64,000 bases of DNA, from positions 124,001-188,000 of the forward strand of contig NZ_SORO01000002.1 in NCBI RefSeq assembly GCF_004368965.1, written 5' to 3'. A model generated the notes under the pieces. That model was given only the letters and a program-made list of their open reading frames with translations. It ran no database searches and was not told where the DNA came from. Below, one piece after another: positions 8,747 through 16,236 of this stretch (positions are counted from its first letter, which is position 1; every line of letters starts with the position of its first letter). The DNA is from Leptospira meyeri. GTDB lineage: Bacteria > Spirochaetota > Leptospiria > Leptospirales > Leptospiraceae. Position numbers and translations under genes: made by a program.

Positions 8747-9548
8747 ACGCCTAGGAACTCTTGCTGATATCTACCAGGCAGAAAATTTAGACGGGACCAT
8801 CCGAACCATTCGAATGGATCGAATCGTACCCTCAGAAAACCAACCAAGACAGGAACGAAAAAAGGGGATTGAAGAACTTGCACAGACCTTAAAGGCCGAC
8901 GGACTATTGCAACCAATCATCGTATCCAGAGGAGAGAGGGAAGGTAACTACAAAATCATTGCCGGAGAACGTAGATACCACGCCGCAAAATCCCTGGGTT
9001 GGTCCGAAATCGAATGCAAAATCTTGAACCGCCCAGACAAAGAAATTTATAAATTAGCCGTCATCGAAAATTTACAAAGAGAGAATCTTTCTCCCTATGA
9101 AGAAGTGGATGCCCTACTATTCCTAAAAAATTCTCACAATTACACGGACCAAGAATTAGGAGATCTTTTTGGGAAAAGTCGCAGTTACATGACGGAAGTA
9201 CTCTCGATCACATCCATGTCAAAAGACGATCTAGAGAAATGCAAAAAGAACGAAATCTACAACAAAAACCTTTTGGTCCAAGCTGCCCAAGCAGCCAAAA
9301 AAGGGAGCCTAGACGAATTTTTAACTCTCTTCCATAAAGGAGCCCTAAAAACTGTCCGGGATGCAAAAGATTTTAATAAACAGACAAAAACAAATGAATC
9401 TACTCCTAGAACTTCTTTGCTGTCTGGATACAAAATTCGTAGATCTGGGAATGGGATCCAAATTTTATCAGATGACGAAATCTTACTCGGAGACATTTAC
9501 AAATTCATCCGAAAAGAGTTGGCCAAAAAATACGGTGACTCGGCATAA
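8730..9548 (+). CDS. parB: ParB partition protein (replicon core)
   Basis: 272 residues. It would be the centromere-binding, CTP-using partner of the ParA just upstream, with which it overlaps by 17 bases. The N-terminal ParB/Srx domain shows ENQPRQERKKGIEELAQTLK, then IIAGERRYHAAKSLGW and VIENLQRENLSPYEEV. The ENLQR box is canonical, but GERRYHAA has His where the usual GERRxRAA box has Arg. A helix-turn-helix follows (YTDQELGDLFGKSRSYMTEVLSI, about 132-154). The C-terminal ~90 residues are probably the dimerisation part. Its DNA site may be the TGTCGGA palindrome found upstream of parA and of rep. Confidence 0.92.
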   Translation: MSSKSKRLGTLADIYQAENLDGTIRTIRMDRIVPSENQPRQERKKGIEELAQTLKADGLLQPIIVSRGEREGNYKIIAGERRYHAAKSLGWSEIECKILNRPDKEIYKLAVIENLQRENLSPYEEVDALLFLKNSHNYTDQELGDLFGKSRSYMTEVLSITSMSKDDLEKCKKNEIYNKNLLVQAAQAAKKGSLDEFLTLFHKGALKTVRDAKDFNKQTKTNESTPRTSLLSGYKIRRSGNGIQILSDDEILLGDIYKFIRKELAKKYGDSA

Positions 9549-9554
9549 CCCAAA

Positions 9555-9580
9555 CAAGTACTTAGCAGTCAAGTACTTAG
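9555..9580 (+). repeat. two direct copies of CAAGTACTTAG
   Basis: Copies lie at 9555-9565 and 9570-9580, 15 bases apart, each holding the palindrome AAGTACTT. A related CAAGTACGTAC begins at 7799, in the gap upstream of parA. They could be short binding sites for Rep or a regulator. Confidence 0.5.
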
Positions 9581-9622
9581 GAAAAAAATTTTAAGCCGGG
9601 AGAGGAAAAAGGCTGTACGAAC

Positions 9623-9650
9623 TTGACATCTGCCGGAATCCGACAATAAT
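9623..9650 (+). promoter_or_regulatory. rep promoter with a TGTCGGA-like operator in its spacer
   Basis: -35 TTGACA (9623-9628), 16-base spacer, -10 AATAAT (9645-9650), giving transcription from about 9657. TGCCGGAATCCGACA (9631-9645), a one-base-shorter variant of the palindromes upstream of parA, fills the spacer. A protein bound there would block RNA polymerase, which would tie rep expression to ParB or Rep level. Confidence 0.6.
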
Positions 9651-9683
9651 GTGACATAATAAAAGTGATTTGAGTTTGAGCAA

Positions 9684-9726
9684 ACGTTTCTTGTGGAAAC
9701 AAGAGACGTGGGATCTGTAGTATCCC
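9684..9726 (+). ncRNA. two stacked hairpins in the rep leader RNA
   Basis: Hairpin 1 is 9684-9709: ACGT-T-TCTTGT, loop GGAA, ACAAGA-G-ACGT, with one T-G wobble. Hairpin 2 is 9710-9726: GGGAT, 7-base loop, ATCCC. They follow one another without a gap at the start of the rep leader. They may help fold the leader into forms that expose or hide the rep start region. Confidence 0.5.
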
Positions 9727-9735
9727 AACCCGAAA

Positions 9736-9794
9736 TATAAAAAATTCCCCTGGTGTTCCAGGGGGTCGGGGTTTCCCGAAGGAATGTTGTTGGA
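9736..9794 (-). ncRNA. candidate counter-transcribed RNA opposite the rep leader
   Basis: The minus strand has a promoter at 9829-9801 and an intrinsic terminator at 9764-9736, with no reading frame between. The predicted RNA is about 60 nt, holds two stem-loops (TCGGG-AAAC-CCCGA and CCCCTGG-AACA-CCAGGGG) and ends in a T-run. It is fully complementary to the leader of the rep mRNA. Short two-hairpin antisense RNAs that control Rep synthesis are well known from plasmids; the role here is inferred from layout. Confidence 0.55.
9747..9764 (-). terminator. intrinsic terminator on the minus strand
   Basis: A 7-bp GC-rich stem, CCCCTGG/CCAGGGG with a 4-base loop, is followed on the minus strand by AATTTTTTATATTT. 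On the plus strand no T-run follows, so it ends minus-strand transcription only. No minus-strand gene lies upstream before rep, which leaves the short antisense RNA as its only evident user. Confidence 0.65.
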
Positions 9795-9797
9795 TGA

Positions 9798-9829
9798 GAC
9801 ATAATTAACATTATGTCAGATAATGTCAA
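9798..9829 (-). promoter_or_regulatory. antisense promoter overlapping GACATAAT inverted repeats
   Basis: On the minus strand, -35 TTGACA (9829-9824), a 17-base spacer and -10 AATTAT (9806-9801). The promoter overlaps the inverted repeat GACATAAT (9798-9805) / ATTATGTC (9810-9817), and a further ATAATGTC sits at 9820-9827. Another GACATAAT is at 9653-9660, at the rep transcription start. Rep bound to these repeats could silence the antisense RNA. The -10 match is only 4 of 6. Confidence 0.5.
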
Positions 9830-9837
9830 CTCCTTCG

Positions 9838-9868
9838 TAAAATTTGCTTAAATTTAGTTTAATTTTTG
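9838..9868. other. AT-rich stretch before rep
   Basis: About thirty bases made almost only of A and T, with repeated AAATTT-type words, lie directly before the rep ribosome site. In Rep-controlled origins such tracts are often the melting element, next to Rep-binding repeats as here. Confidence 0.4.
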
Positions 9869-9889
9869 CAGAAAAGCGGAGGAGCTTTT

Positions 9890-10810
9890 GTGAGCGACCA
9901 GCGGCATCCCTATATCCGACTGATGACCGACATCATAGATTCTGGTGTTTGGGCAGGCCTATCCCATGCCGCCAAAACCCTTTATCCGGTTCTATTGAAA
10001 TTCAGTGACTATAATTTTAAACCTGTTTGGCCCAATACCGAAACTTTAATGAGACTCACGGGTTTCAAAACCAAAAAATCCATTGTCTCTGCCAAAAAAG
10101 AACTCACCCAGGCAGGCCTACTCTACCAAGTCCCAGGAAGCGGGAGGACCTCAACCCGGTATCATTTCTCATTCCATTACGAGGGTTCCAGAATTACCCC
10201 CCTGGGGGATACAAATATCTCCCCCAGGGATTTCGAAATGGGCTCCTCAGAGGGGGCAAAACCGTCGCTTAAGGGGGGTGCAGATGGAACCCCAAACCAT
10301 ATTAATATAACTATATCTAATACAAACAATGTTCCGGCGGTGCCGGCTACTTCGGAGATTCCCAAGGGAAAGGAAGAGAAAATAGGATTTGAAAATCTGG
10401 TTGCTTTGTTTGGTCCTGACATTGCCCTTGAAGCATATAAGAAAGCTGTTTCTTTGCATATGGAATCTGACAGTTCGTATCTCCAATCTCTCTGTCGCGA
10501 ATTGGTTTCCTTGCAACGACAAGAAGTGATTAAAACTGGGCAGAAATCTATGAACGAGGATATCCTTTCTCACCCCGCTTCTTGGACAGGGTTTCTTTCT
10601 TGGGCGAGCAAAGAGCTGACTCAATCTTCCTGGAACCAGTTGGAGCGGATCCAAGTGCAAATGGATGGAAACGTAATAGTGGTTGGTTCACCCCTCCAAG
10701 GCCATTTGCGCCAAATTATTCAAATGTATTTTACTGAGCGTGTGAAACCAAGCGTCCTTGTTGTGTTTTCTGAAAAAGAAGAAGGATCTCGCCTCAGTGA
10801 AATTCGATAG
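9890..10810 (+). CDS. rep: Rep-like winged-helix replication initiator
   Basis: 306 residues from the GTG at 9890, chosen because GGAGGAG ends 5 bases before it; an upstream TTG has no ribosome site. The N-terminal ~95 residues form a winged helix-turn-helix of the kind found in RepA/DnaD-type initiators: LSHAAKTLYPVLLKF, then WPNTETLMRLTGFKTKKSIVSA. A Pro/Gly/Ser-rich linker (about 100-155) leads to a helical C-terminal domain. The order parA-parB-rep matches known leptospiral replicons, including the LE1 phage origin used in shuttle vectors. Its expression seems controlled by a leader RNA, an opposing RNA and an operator in the promoter. Assignment as initiator rests on fold and position. 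Confidence 0.75.
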   Translation: MSDQRHPYIRLMTDIIDSGVWAGLSHAAKTLYPVLLKFSDYNFKPVWPNTETLMRLTGFKTKKSIVSAKKELTQAGLLYQVPGSGRTSTRYHFSFHYEGSRITPLGDTNISPRDFEMGSSEGAKPSLKGGADGTPNHINITISNTNNVPAVPATSEIPKGKEEKIGFENLVALFGPDIALEAYKKAVSLHMESDSSYLQSLCRELVSLQRQEVIKTGQKSMNEDILSHPASWTGFLSWASKELTQSSWNQLERIQVQMDGNVIVVGSPLQGHLRQIIQMYFTERVKPSVLVVFSEKEEGSRLSEIR

Positions 10811-10860
10811 ACTGGATAGAAAAACGGTATTTTTTGGAAGGAATCAGCATCAATAAGCGC

Positions 10861-13371
10861 ATGAAAGATCATTTAATTCGCACAAGCCACCCCTACTCTT
10901 TGCCCATCAAATCAGTGTCCACTTCTGGAACCTTTGAAATTAAAAACGAAGAATTTTTATCCTTTTTCGAAGAAAAAGAACAGTCTTCTCTTTCCTCCAT
11001 TATCTTCCAATTTGATGATGTTGTGTATTTTAACGGGATCGAACTTCTGCCAGGCAAAGATGGGTTGGATTTTTTCCCCGACTCTTTCCGGTTTGAATTA
11101 TCACACGATGGAAAGTATTGGGAGCCTATTCTACAAGAATCTTCTTTTCGTAAATCCTTCAAAACTTCTGCCAAATGGTTGTTTTCTCTCACTAGCGCTC
11201 GTTATGTGAAGTTTGTATCAAAAATATCAAGAAAGGCAAGTAACGGGAAAAATCGGATCAGTTTTGGGCAATTGAAAATTCTCATCACTGGAATTCAGTC
11301 TATCCAAGCGAGTTCGGAATTGGATCGTTTGTTTGTAAAAGAAAATCTTTTTGATACAAGACCTGATTATGGTTGGTCTTCTAAAAAAAAGGAAGAACCA
11401 GAAGAAGAGTATCTAATTTTGGATATGGGTTCTGTGAATCGTATTGAAGAGATGCGGATGCTCACAAAAAATGATCCATCCACAAACTTTCCGGAACGTT
11501 TTGTTACTTATTATAGTGAAGATGATATCACTTGGCACCAGCTACACGAAGAAAATTTCTTTTTGTCGGAACCGGGGACATGGTATAAATGGAGATTTTC
11601 TCCTGTTAACTTAAGATATTTGAAATTAGTTTTTTTCCAAGAAAAACAGCCAAATAAAAAAGATTATGTAACGGAAGTCATTGAACTCGAATTGTATTCT
11701 AGTCCAGATAAAAAAGATTACGGTGGACCTGCCAGAGAGCCCCTACCTTATGCATCCGTTCTTCGTTCGGGTATCATCCGATTGGCGGTTGATGGAGAAG
11801 TAAAAGAAGGTGTTGTAGTCCAAGCGAACGATAGACGACTACGTGATGCAACTACCGAATATCGTGGGATTGTGGAATTAGCTTCTGATGGAGAAGAAAA
11901 ACCTGGCGTAGCTGTTCAAGGGAATGATAAACGCCTAAAAATTGCCACTGAACTCACTCATGGATTGGTGCGATTGTCTAGAAGTGGAGAAGCAAGGCCC
12001 GGGCTTGTGGTTCAGTCAGATGATGAACGATTGCGGAGTGCCTCTACAGATCATCCAGGTATCGTGGAACTCGCATTAGATGGAGAAACTCGGCCAGGAG
12101 TTGTTGTCCAAGGAAATGATTCTCGATTGCGAGTAGCTACGAAAAAATCGGTAGGGTTAGTCCAGCTAGCCGATGCGGGTGAAGTTGCTGTCGATAAAGT
12201 GGTTACTGGTGATGACCCTCGATTGAGAGATGCCACTACAACTGCAAAGGGGATTGTGCAACTCGCATCAAACGGTGGGGAAGAACCCAATACCGTAGTG
12301 CAAGGGAATGACAAACGTTTGAAACATGCCAGTACCGAACTTCATGGAATTGTGCAACTTGCTCATTCTGGTGAAACCAAACCGGGTGCCGTAGTGCAAG
12401 GGAATGACAAACGTTTGGCGAAGGCAGGGTTCCAAGATGCAGGAATTGTCCTTCTTGCTAACCATGGCGAGGCAGTTCCTGGTAAGGTGGTGCTTTCGGA
12501 TGATCCTCGTTTGTCAGATAAAAGGGATCCGAAACCACATACACATCCTTACGCAGAAAAAGAACATGATTTTAATTCTCATACTGGTTTATTGAAAATT
12601 ACAGGGGAAGCAGTAGCTACTTCAAAGGGTTTTGTCCCTCCTCAGGCAAACGATGCGATCATCTATGGAAAAAATACCAAACTGGGAACAGGTGTTGTTG
12701 GTGTTTCCGTTGGAACAGGTGTATCTGGGTTTGGGGATTCTGTTGGCATATTTGGGATTTCCAAAGGACAAATACCTAAACAATCTGCAGGGATTTTAGG
12801 TGCCGGTACTACGGCACCAGGTGGACGATTTGTATCACAATCCGATTTTGCATTGATTGTTGATGGAAAAGGAATTCCTGAAATTGAACTTTCTGGTTCA
12901 GGAAAGGCAATTTATGCGAATGGAGAGTCATTGTTTGAAGGGAATCTTCGCATCACAAAAGAAGGTGGTGAGGAATGTATTGCCAGATATTTCCGTTTGG
13001 ACGGTAAAGATGTGGTGACAGCAGGAGATCTCTTGGTTGCAACCGAAGAACCTGGTGTTTTAGGAAGATCTAAACACCCCTACTCCACCAATGTCATTGG
13101 TGTTTCTGTGGCCAATGCCCATGTCATTTTTGGAAAACAAGAAAAAGCGGTGGAGTATGTACTTGTCGCTTTGCTTGGAATGACTAAGATCCATGTGGAT
13201 GCAACACAAGTGCCAATTTATCCAGGGGATCTTTTGGTTTCAGGACTATCTTCTGGTCATGCTGTCAAAGCAGACCCGGCAAAATTAAAGCCGGGCATGT
13301 TGGTGGCAAAAGCCATTGAAGCCTGTAAAAGAGACAAAGGAAGTATCCTTTGTATGTTAACTTTCTCCTAA
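10861..13371 (+). CDS. discoidin-domain and tail-fibre-repeat protein
   Basis: 836 residues from the ATG at 10861; GGAAGGA lies 18 bases upstream, so a rarer start nearer to it is possible. Two N-terminal F5/8 type C (discoidin)-like domains (about 1-155 and 165-290) carry FELSHDGKYWEPI and TYYSEDDITWHQL. Eight tandem 32-residue repeats follow, of the form GIVxLAxxGExxPGVVVQGNDxRL. The C-terminal ~240 residues contain a glycine-rich region and a domain with GDLLVATEEPGVLGR and YPGDLLVSGLSSGHAVK. Such repeats are typical of phage tail fibres and bacterial fibres, where discoidin domains bind sugars. No signal peptide is visible and no phage genes are nearby. It follows rep on the same strand. 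Function unknown; glycan binding is plausible. Confidence 0.75.
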   Translation: MKDHLIRTSHPYSLPIKSVSTSGTFEIKNEEFLSFFEEKEQSSLSSIIFQFDDVVYFNGIELLPGKDGLDFFPDSFRFELSHDGKYWEPILQESSFRKSFKTSAKWLFSLTSARYVKFVSKISRKASNGKNRISFGQLKILITGIQSIQASSELDRLFVKENLFDTRPDYGWSSKKKEEPEEEYLILDMGSVNRIEEMRMLTKNDPSTNFPERFVTYYSEDDITWHQLHEENFFLSEPGTWYKWRFSPVNLRYLKLVFFQEKQPNKKDYVTEVIELELYSSPDKKDYGGPAREPLPYASVLRSGIIRLAVDGEVKEGVVVQANDRRLRDATTEYRGIVELASDGEEKPGVAVQGNDKRLKIATELTHGLVRLSRSGEARPGLVVQSDDERLRSASTDHPGIVELALDGETRPGVVVQGNDSRLRVATKKSVGLVQLADAGEVAVDKVVTGDDPRLRDATTTAKGIVQLASNGGEEPNTVVQGNDKRLKHASTELHGIVQLAHSGETKPGAVVQGNDKRLAKAGFQDAGIVLLANHGEAVPGKVVLSDDPRLSDKRDPKPHTHPYAEKEHDFNSHTGLLKITGEAVATSKGFVPPQANDAIIYGKNTKLGTGVVGVSVGTGVSGFGDSVGIFGISKGQIPKQSAGILGAGTTAPGGRFVSQSDFALIVDGKGIPEIELSGSGKAIYANGESLFEGNLRITKEGGEECIARYFRLDGKDVVTAGDLLVATEEPGVLGRSKHPYSTNVIGVSVANAHVIFGKQEKAVEYVLVALLGMTKIHVDATQVPIYPGDLLVSGLSSGHAVKADPAKLKPGMLVAKAIEACKRDKGSILCMLTFS
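11770..12537 (+). repeat. eight tandem 96-base repeats within the fibre-like gene
   Basis: Eight copies of a 32-codon unit run head to tail. Conserved positions are Gly-Ile/Leu-Val at the start, Gly-Glu near position 10, Val-Val-x-x-(N/D)-Asp near 20 and Arg-Leu after it. Copies differ enough at the DNA level that recent expansion is unlikely, except repeats 6 and 7, which share long identical runs around GTAGTGCAAGGGAATGAC. Confidence 0.85.
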
Positions 13372-14181
13372 AAACAAAGCTTGTGAGGTGGGTTTTTTTA
13401 TAAAACCTGCCTCAATGGCTCGTTTGAGTAGGTATTCTACTGCCCCGTGCCCTTCATTTCCTAAATTTTTTGTAAAATCATTCACGTATAGATTGATATG
13501 TGATTTGATCACCGCATCATCTTTGTTTTGTGAATTAGAGCGAATGTAATCCATCATTTCTTTTGGTTCTAAGTAGGCCGCTTTTAAACTCTCTCTAAGA
13601 TTAGATTGGAATTGAAGGGATATATCACGTGGTATGTCTCTTCGGATTGCGATTGCACCTAAAGGAATTGGATAACCTGTTGATTCTTCCCACCATTCCC
13701 CAAGATCGACTACTTTTTCCAATCCTCGTTCTTCGTAGGTAAAACGTTCTTCATGGATAATGACACCGAGACTTCCTTCTTCACTTAATACCTTCGGAAT
13801 AATTTCGTCGTAACGAAGAGCAGTTGGCTTTTGTGTTCCATTGGTATATAGGGATAGTAAGAGATTGGCTGTAGTGAGCATTCCTGGGATATACAGTTGT
13901 TTATAGTCGTTTAAGTCTGTTTTTGAATTTTTTTTTCTCACAAGGATAGGGCCGCAGCCCCTACCTAAGGCAGATCCAGTTTCTAGTAAAATGTATTTTT
14001 CGATAATATGGAAATAAGCAGCAAACGAAAGTTTTGTGACGGGAAACTTTCCTTGGAAGGCAAACTCGTTTAAGTTTTCCACATCATATAACTCTTCTTT
14101 TACTGGATAATTTGTGTTTCGGATCAAATGGTAAAAAAGGAATGTATCGTTTGGACAAGGTGAATACGCTAGAGAGATCAT
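13357..14181 (-). CDS. mqnD: 1,4-dihydroxy-6-naphthoate synthase (menaquinone, futalosine route)
   Basis: 274 residues, the normal MqnD size. The enzyme converts cyclic dehypoxanthine futalosine to 1,4-dihydroxy-6-naphthoate in the alternative menaquinone pathway. The N-terminal AYSPCPNDTFLFY (5-17) is the family hallmark; GRGCGPILV (about 93-101) and LGVIIHEERFTYEERGL (about 139-155) also fit. The periplasmic-binding-protein fold is used here as an enzyme. Its last 15 bases overlap the end of the convergent fibre gene. It starts 4 bases inside the end of the upstream membrane-protein gene, so the two are translationally coupled. Confidence 0.9.
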   Translation of the reverse strand: MISLAYSPCPNDTFLFYHLIRNTNYPVKEELYDVENLNEFAFQGKFPVTKLSFAAYFHIIEKYILLETGSALGRGCGPILVRKKNSKTDLNDYKQLYIPGMLTTANLLLSLYTNGTQKPTALRYDEIIPKVLSEEGSLGVIIHEERFTYEERGLEKVVDLGEWWEESTGYPIPLGAIAIRRDIPRDISLQFQSNLRESLKAAYLEPKEMMDYIRSNSQNKDDAVIKSHINLYVNDFTKNLGNEGHGAVEYLLKRAIEAGFIKKPTSQALFLGES

Positions 14182-15356
14182 AAGCTAAAAAAGAACTCCT
14201 TTGTGGGTGTGATCCAGAGGATCCGGATAATTAAAAATACAAATAAACTGAAAGAAATACCTAGGAAAAAACGTAAAAAAAGATTTTTTAAGCTATCTTC
14301 AAGTAATAATGAAAAAGGTAAGATAAGTGTAAACATGCGGCTTAAGTTATCAAAGGATCTCCAATAACCTTGTTCCGCAATGAGGATAACAAACAAACTT
14401 CCGAAAATAGGAACAAGTATATTGATATCCTCCGGAAAATTGTTTTTTAGCGTTTGGGCAGATGCGATGGTGATGGAAATGAGTGAGATAAAAAATAGAA
14501 TTTTTGGAAATTCTTTTAGTTTGAACTGAAAAGAACCACTCTCTTGAAAACTTTTAAAAAATCCGAACAAAGGAAAGTCTGTCATATCCCTGAATCCAAG
14601 TGGGTTTGTTCCTAAGTGATTTGGTGGATGGATGAGGTCGATCATAACCAAACAAAGAAATGCGAACCCAGGAATGGAATATATACACATCTGTTTCCAT
14701 CTTTTTTCTACCAAAGCTTTGTAAACGATGGGTATTAAAAACAATACACCTAATTCTCGGGTGATCACCATCATGAAAAAAAAGAATAAAGCCAAAAAAT
14801 CTTTTTTGTTTTTAAAAAAATAAAATGCAATGATTCCGAAGCTTACAAAAAGGGAATCTGCAACTAAAAGTAAATTTGCATTTAATGAAAAAGGAGAGAA
14901 CAAATAAAAGGTTACATACCATTTTTTGGATTTTGGCAGTAAGGAATACAAACAAAAGACGGAAATTAAGAATGTAGAAAACAGGATGAAAAGTGTAATG
15001 ATCGGGTAATAAGAAAACCCGACTAGATTTGAAATGGCGCCTGTTAAAAGAGAAAGTCCAAGACGGTGAAAGCGGAAAAAGTAAGAGTCTACAATGAGAT
15101 CCCAATCTGAGGAAACAAACAGATCTTTTGCGAGAAGGTAGAAAAATTGTCCATCATATCCGCCTGATTTGTATATTACAAAATGTGAATCGACCAGGTT
15201 TGGGTTGATTTCGTAAAACCCTTCCCAAATTCCGATCAAAGCAGACAGGGAGTGGTCATAGGGAGCTGTTTTGAAAAGGATGAGCCCCCCTACTCCCAAA
15301 ATGTAGAAAACCAAAAGAAAACAAAGTTGGTAGAGTTTCACACTTCCATTTTGCAA
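14178..15356 (-). CDS. polytopic membrane protein, GT-C-like, function unknown
   Basis: 392 residues with about ten hydrophobic segments from residue 8 to the C-terminus. The first loop carries KSGGYDGQFFYLLAKD (about 63-78), a GYDGQFxY motif seen in a family of cell-surface glycopolymer membrane proteins with a GT-C-type layout. No catalytic residue set is certain. The gene overlaps mqnD by 4 bases (ATGA), but a direct link to menaquinone is doubtful. Best described as a probable envelope glycoconjugate membrane protein. Confidence 0.65.
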   Translation of the reverse strand: MQNGSVKLYQLCFLLVFYILGVGGLILFKTAPYDHSLSALIGIWEGFYEINPNLVDSHFVIYKSGGYDGQFFYLLAKDLFVSSDWDLIVDSYFFRFHRLGLSLLTGAISNLVGFSYYPIITLFILFSTFLISVFCLYSLLPKSKKWYVTFYLFSPFSLNANLLLVADSLFVSFGIIAFYFFKNKKDFLALFFFFMMVITRELGVLFLIPIVYKALVEKRWKQMCIYSIPGFAFLCLVMIDLIHPPNHLGTNPLGFRDMTDFPLFGFFKSFQESGSFQFKLKEFPKILFFISLISITIASAQTLKNNFPEDINILVPIFGSLFVILIAEQGYWRSFDNLSRMFTLILPFSLLLEDSLKNLFLRFFLGISFSLFVFLIIRILWITPTKEFFFSL

Positions 15357-15432
15357 ATTTTAACAGATTCGAAAAGGAATTTCTCTGGAATTTTATAAAG
15401 ATTCTGACAGTTTGTATCCAAAGTTGGGGCAA

Positions 15433-16236
15433 ATGAAAGAAGTTCTCGTTACGATTCAAAGTGTTTATCAATATTTAGAAAAACTTGGCCCCAAAAAATC
15501 CTTCCAGATTTTGAAAAATCTTGGTTATGAAAAGTTACTTTCTCTTACAGGGAAGGTTCCCAAGGAGAGGTTGATCGTTCTCACGCAGAAATTAAGTGAA
15601 GATACCGTTGTAGAACTGGTCAAACAAATTCCCGAGAAGATCCTTGTGGAGATGATCCGCGAAAATGAGGATGAAGATTTGGTTTATTTCATTCACTCCC
15701 TACCCATGGTGGATTTGGCTCTTGTCTCTCGTAGCATTCCTCCGCACGATGTGGGTTTGCTTGCAAAAACATTAGGCCGTGAAACAAGTGTGGAGATTCT
15801 TAAAACATTAGGGATTGAAAAATCGATTGCGTTACTCAAAGAAATTCCAATGAGAGATTTTCTTTGGTTAGTTGGTGAGGTTCATGTTGGTCCAGTCATC
15901 CAACTTGTGAACGAACTCTCTGTCGCAGATTGTAAAAAATGGATCAAACAGCGTGGTTTGGAAGAACTACCTGTGTTGATTAAGTTTTTTGGTGTCCACA
16001 ATGCGATTCAGATTTTTAAGAAATTGGGTATGAATAAAGCATTGGAGATGATGCATCTGTTAGGAACCAGAGAAATGTTGGAGTTATCATTTCTCCTATC
16101 GGGGATGCAGTTGGAAGAAAAAAATATGCCAGCAATTGCAATCTTAAAACCGAACGATTTGTCATCTAAAAACAAAACAAAATCGGCTCCAAATAAAAAA
16201 CAAATTCCAAAAAAGAAAAAAGCATCTAAACGCTGA
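15433..16236 (+). CDS. alpha-helical repeat protein with basic tail, function unknown
   Basis: 267 residues from the ATG at 15433, preceded by GGGG; a TTG at 15412 lacks a ribosome site. The body is a string of short helical repeats of the type LxxLxxExxVELVKQIPEKILVEMI, recalling HEAT/FliG/MgtE-N-like superhelices. The last ~30 residues are Lys-rich, ending KKKKASKR. No catalytic motif and no export signal. Its stop overlaps the convergent histidine kinase by 11 bases. A scaffold or binding role is likely but unproven. Confidence 0.65.
   Translation: MKEVLVTIQSVYQYLEKLGPKKSFQILKNLGYEKLLSLTGKVPKERLIVLTQKLSEDTVVELVKQIPEKILVEMIRENEDEDLVYFIHSLPMVDLALVSRSIPPHDVGLLAKTLGRETSVEILKTLGIEKSIALLKEIPMRDFLWLVGEVHVGPVIQLVNELSVADCKKWIKQRGLEELPVLIKFFGVHNAIQIFKKLGMNKALEMMHLLGTREMLELSFLLSGMQLEEKNMPAIAILKPNDLSSKNKTKSAPNKKQIPKKKKASKR

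Larger units (their letters stand above)
9549..9889. other. candidate replication-origin / rep control region
   Basis: This 341-base gene-free gap between parB and rep is dense in structure: two direct repeats, a plus-strand promoter with an operator in its spacer, four leader hairpins, an opposing promoter and terminator, GACATAAT-type repeats and an AT-rich stretch just before the rep ribosome site. Such a set is typical of a Rep-controlled origin. The exact initiation site is inferred, not seen. Confidence 0.6.

Noticed and set aside
10027..10310. Two plus-strand frames inside rep
   Set aside because: Both are shifted readings of rep with Pro/Gly-rich nonsense-like composition.
11770..12537. 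Regular repeats considered as CRISPR
   Set aside because: Repeats are in frame, 96 bases, diverged and without spacers; they encode protein repeats.
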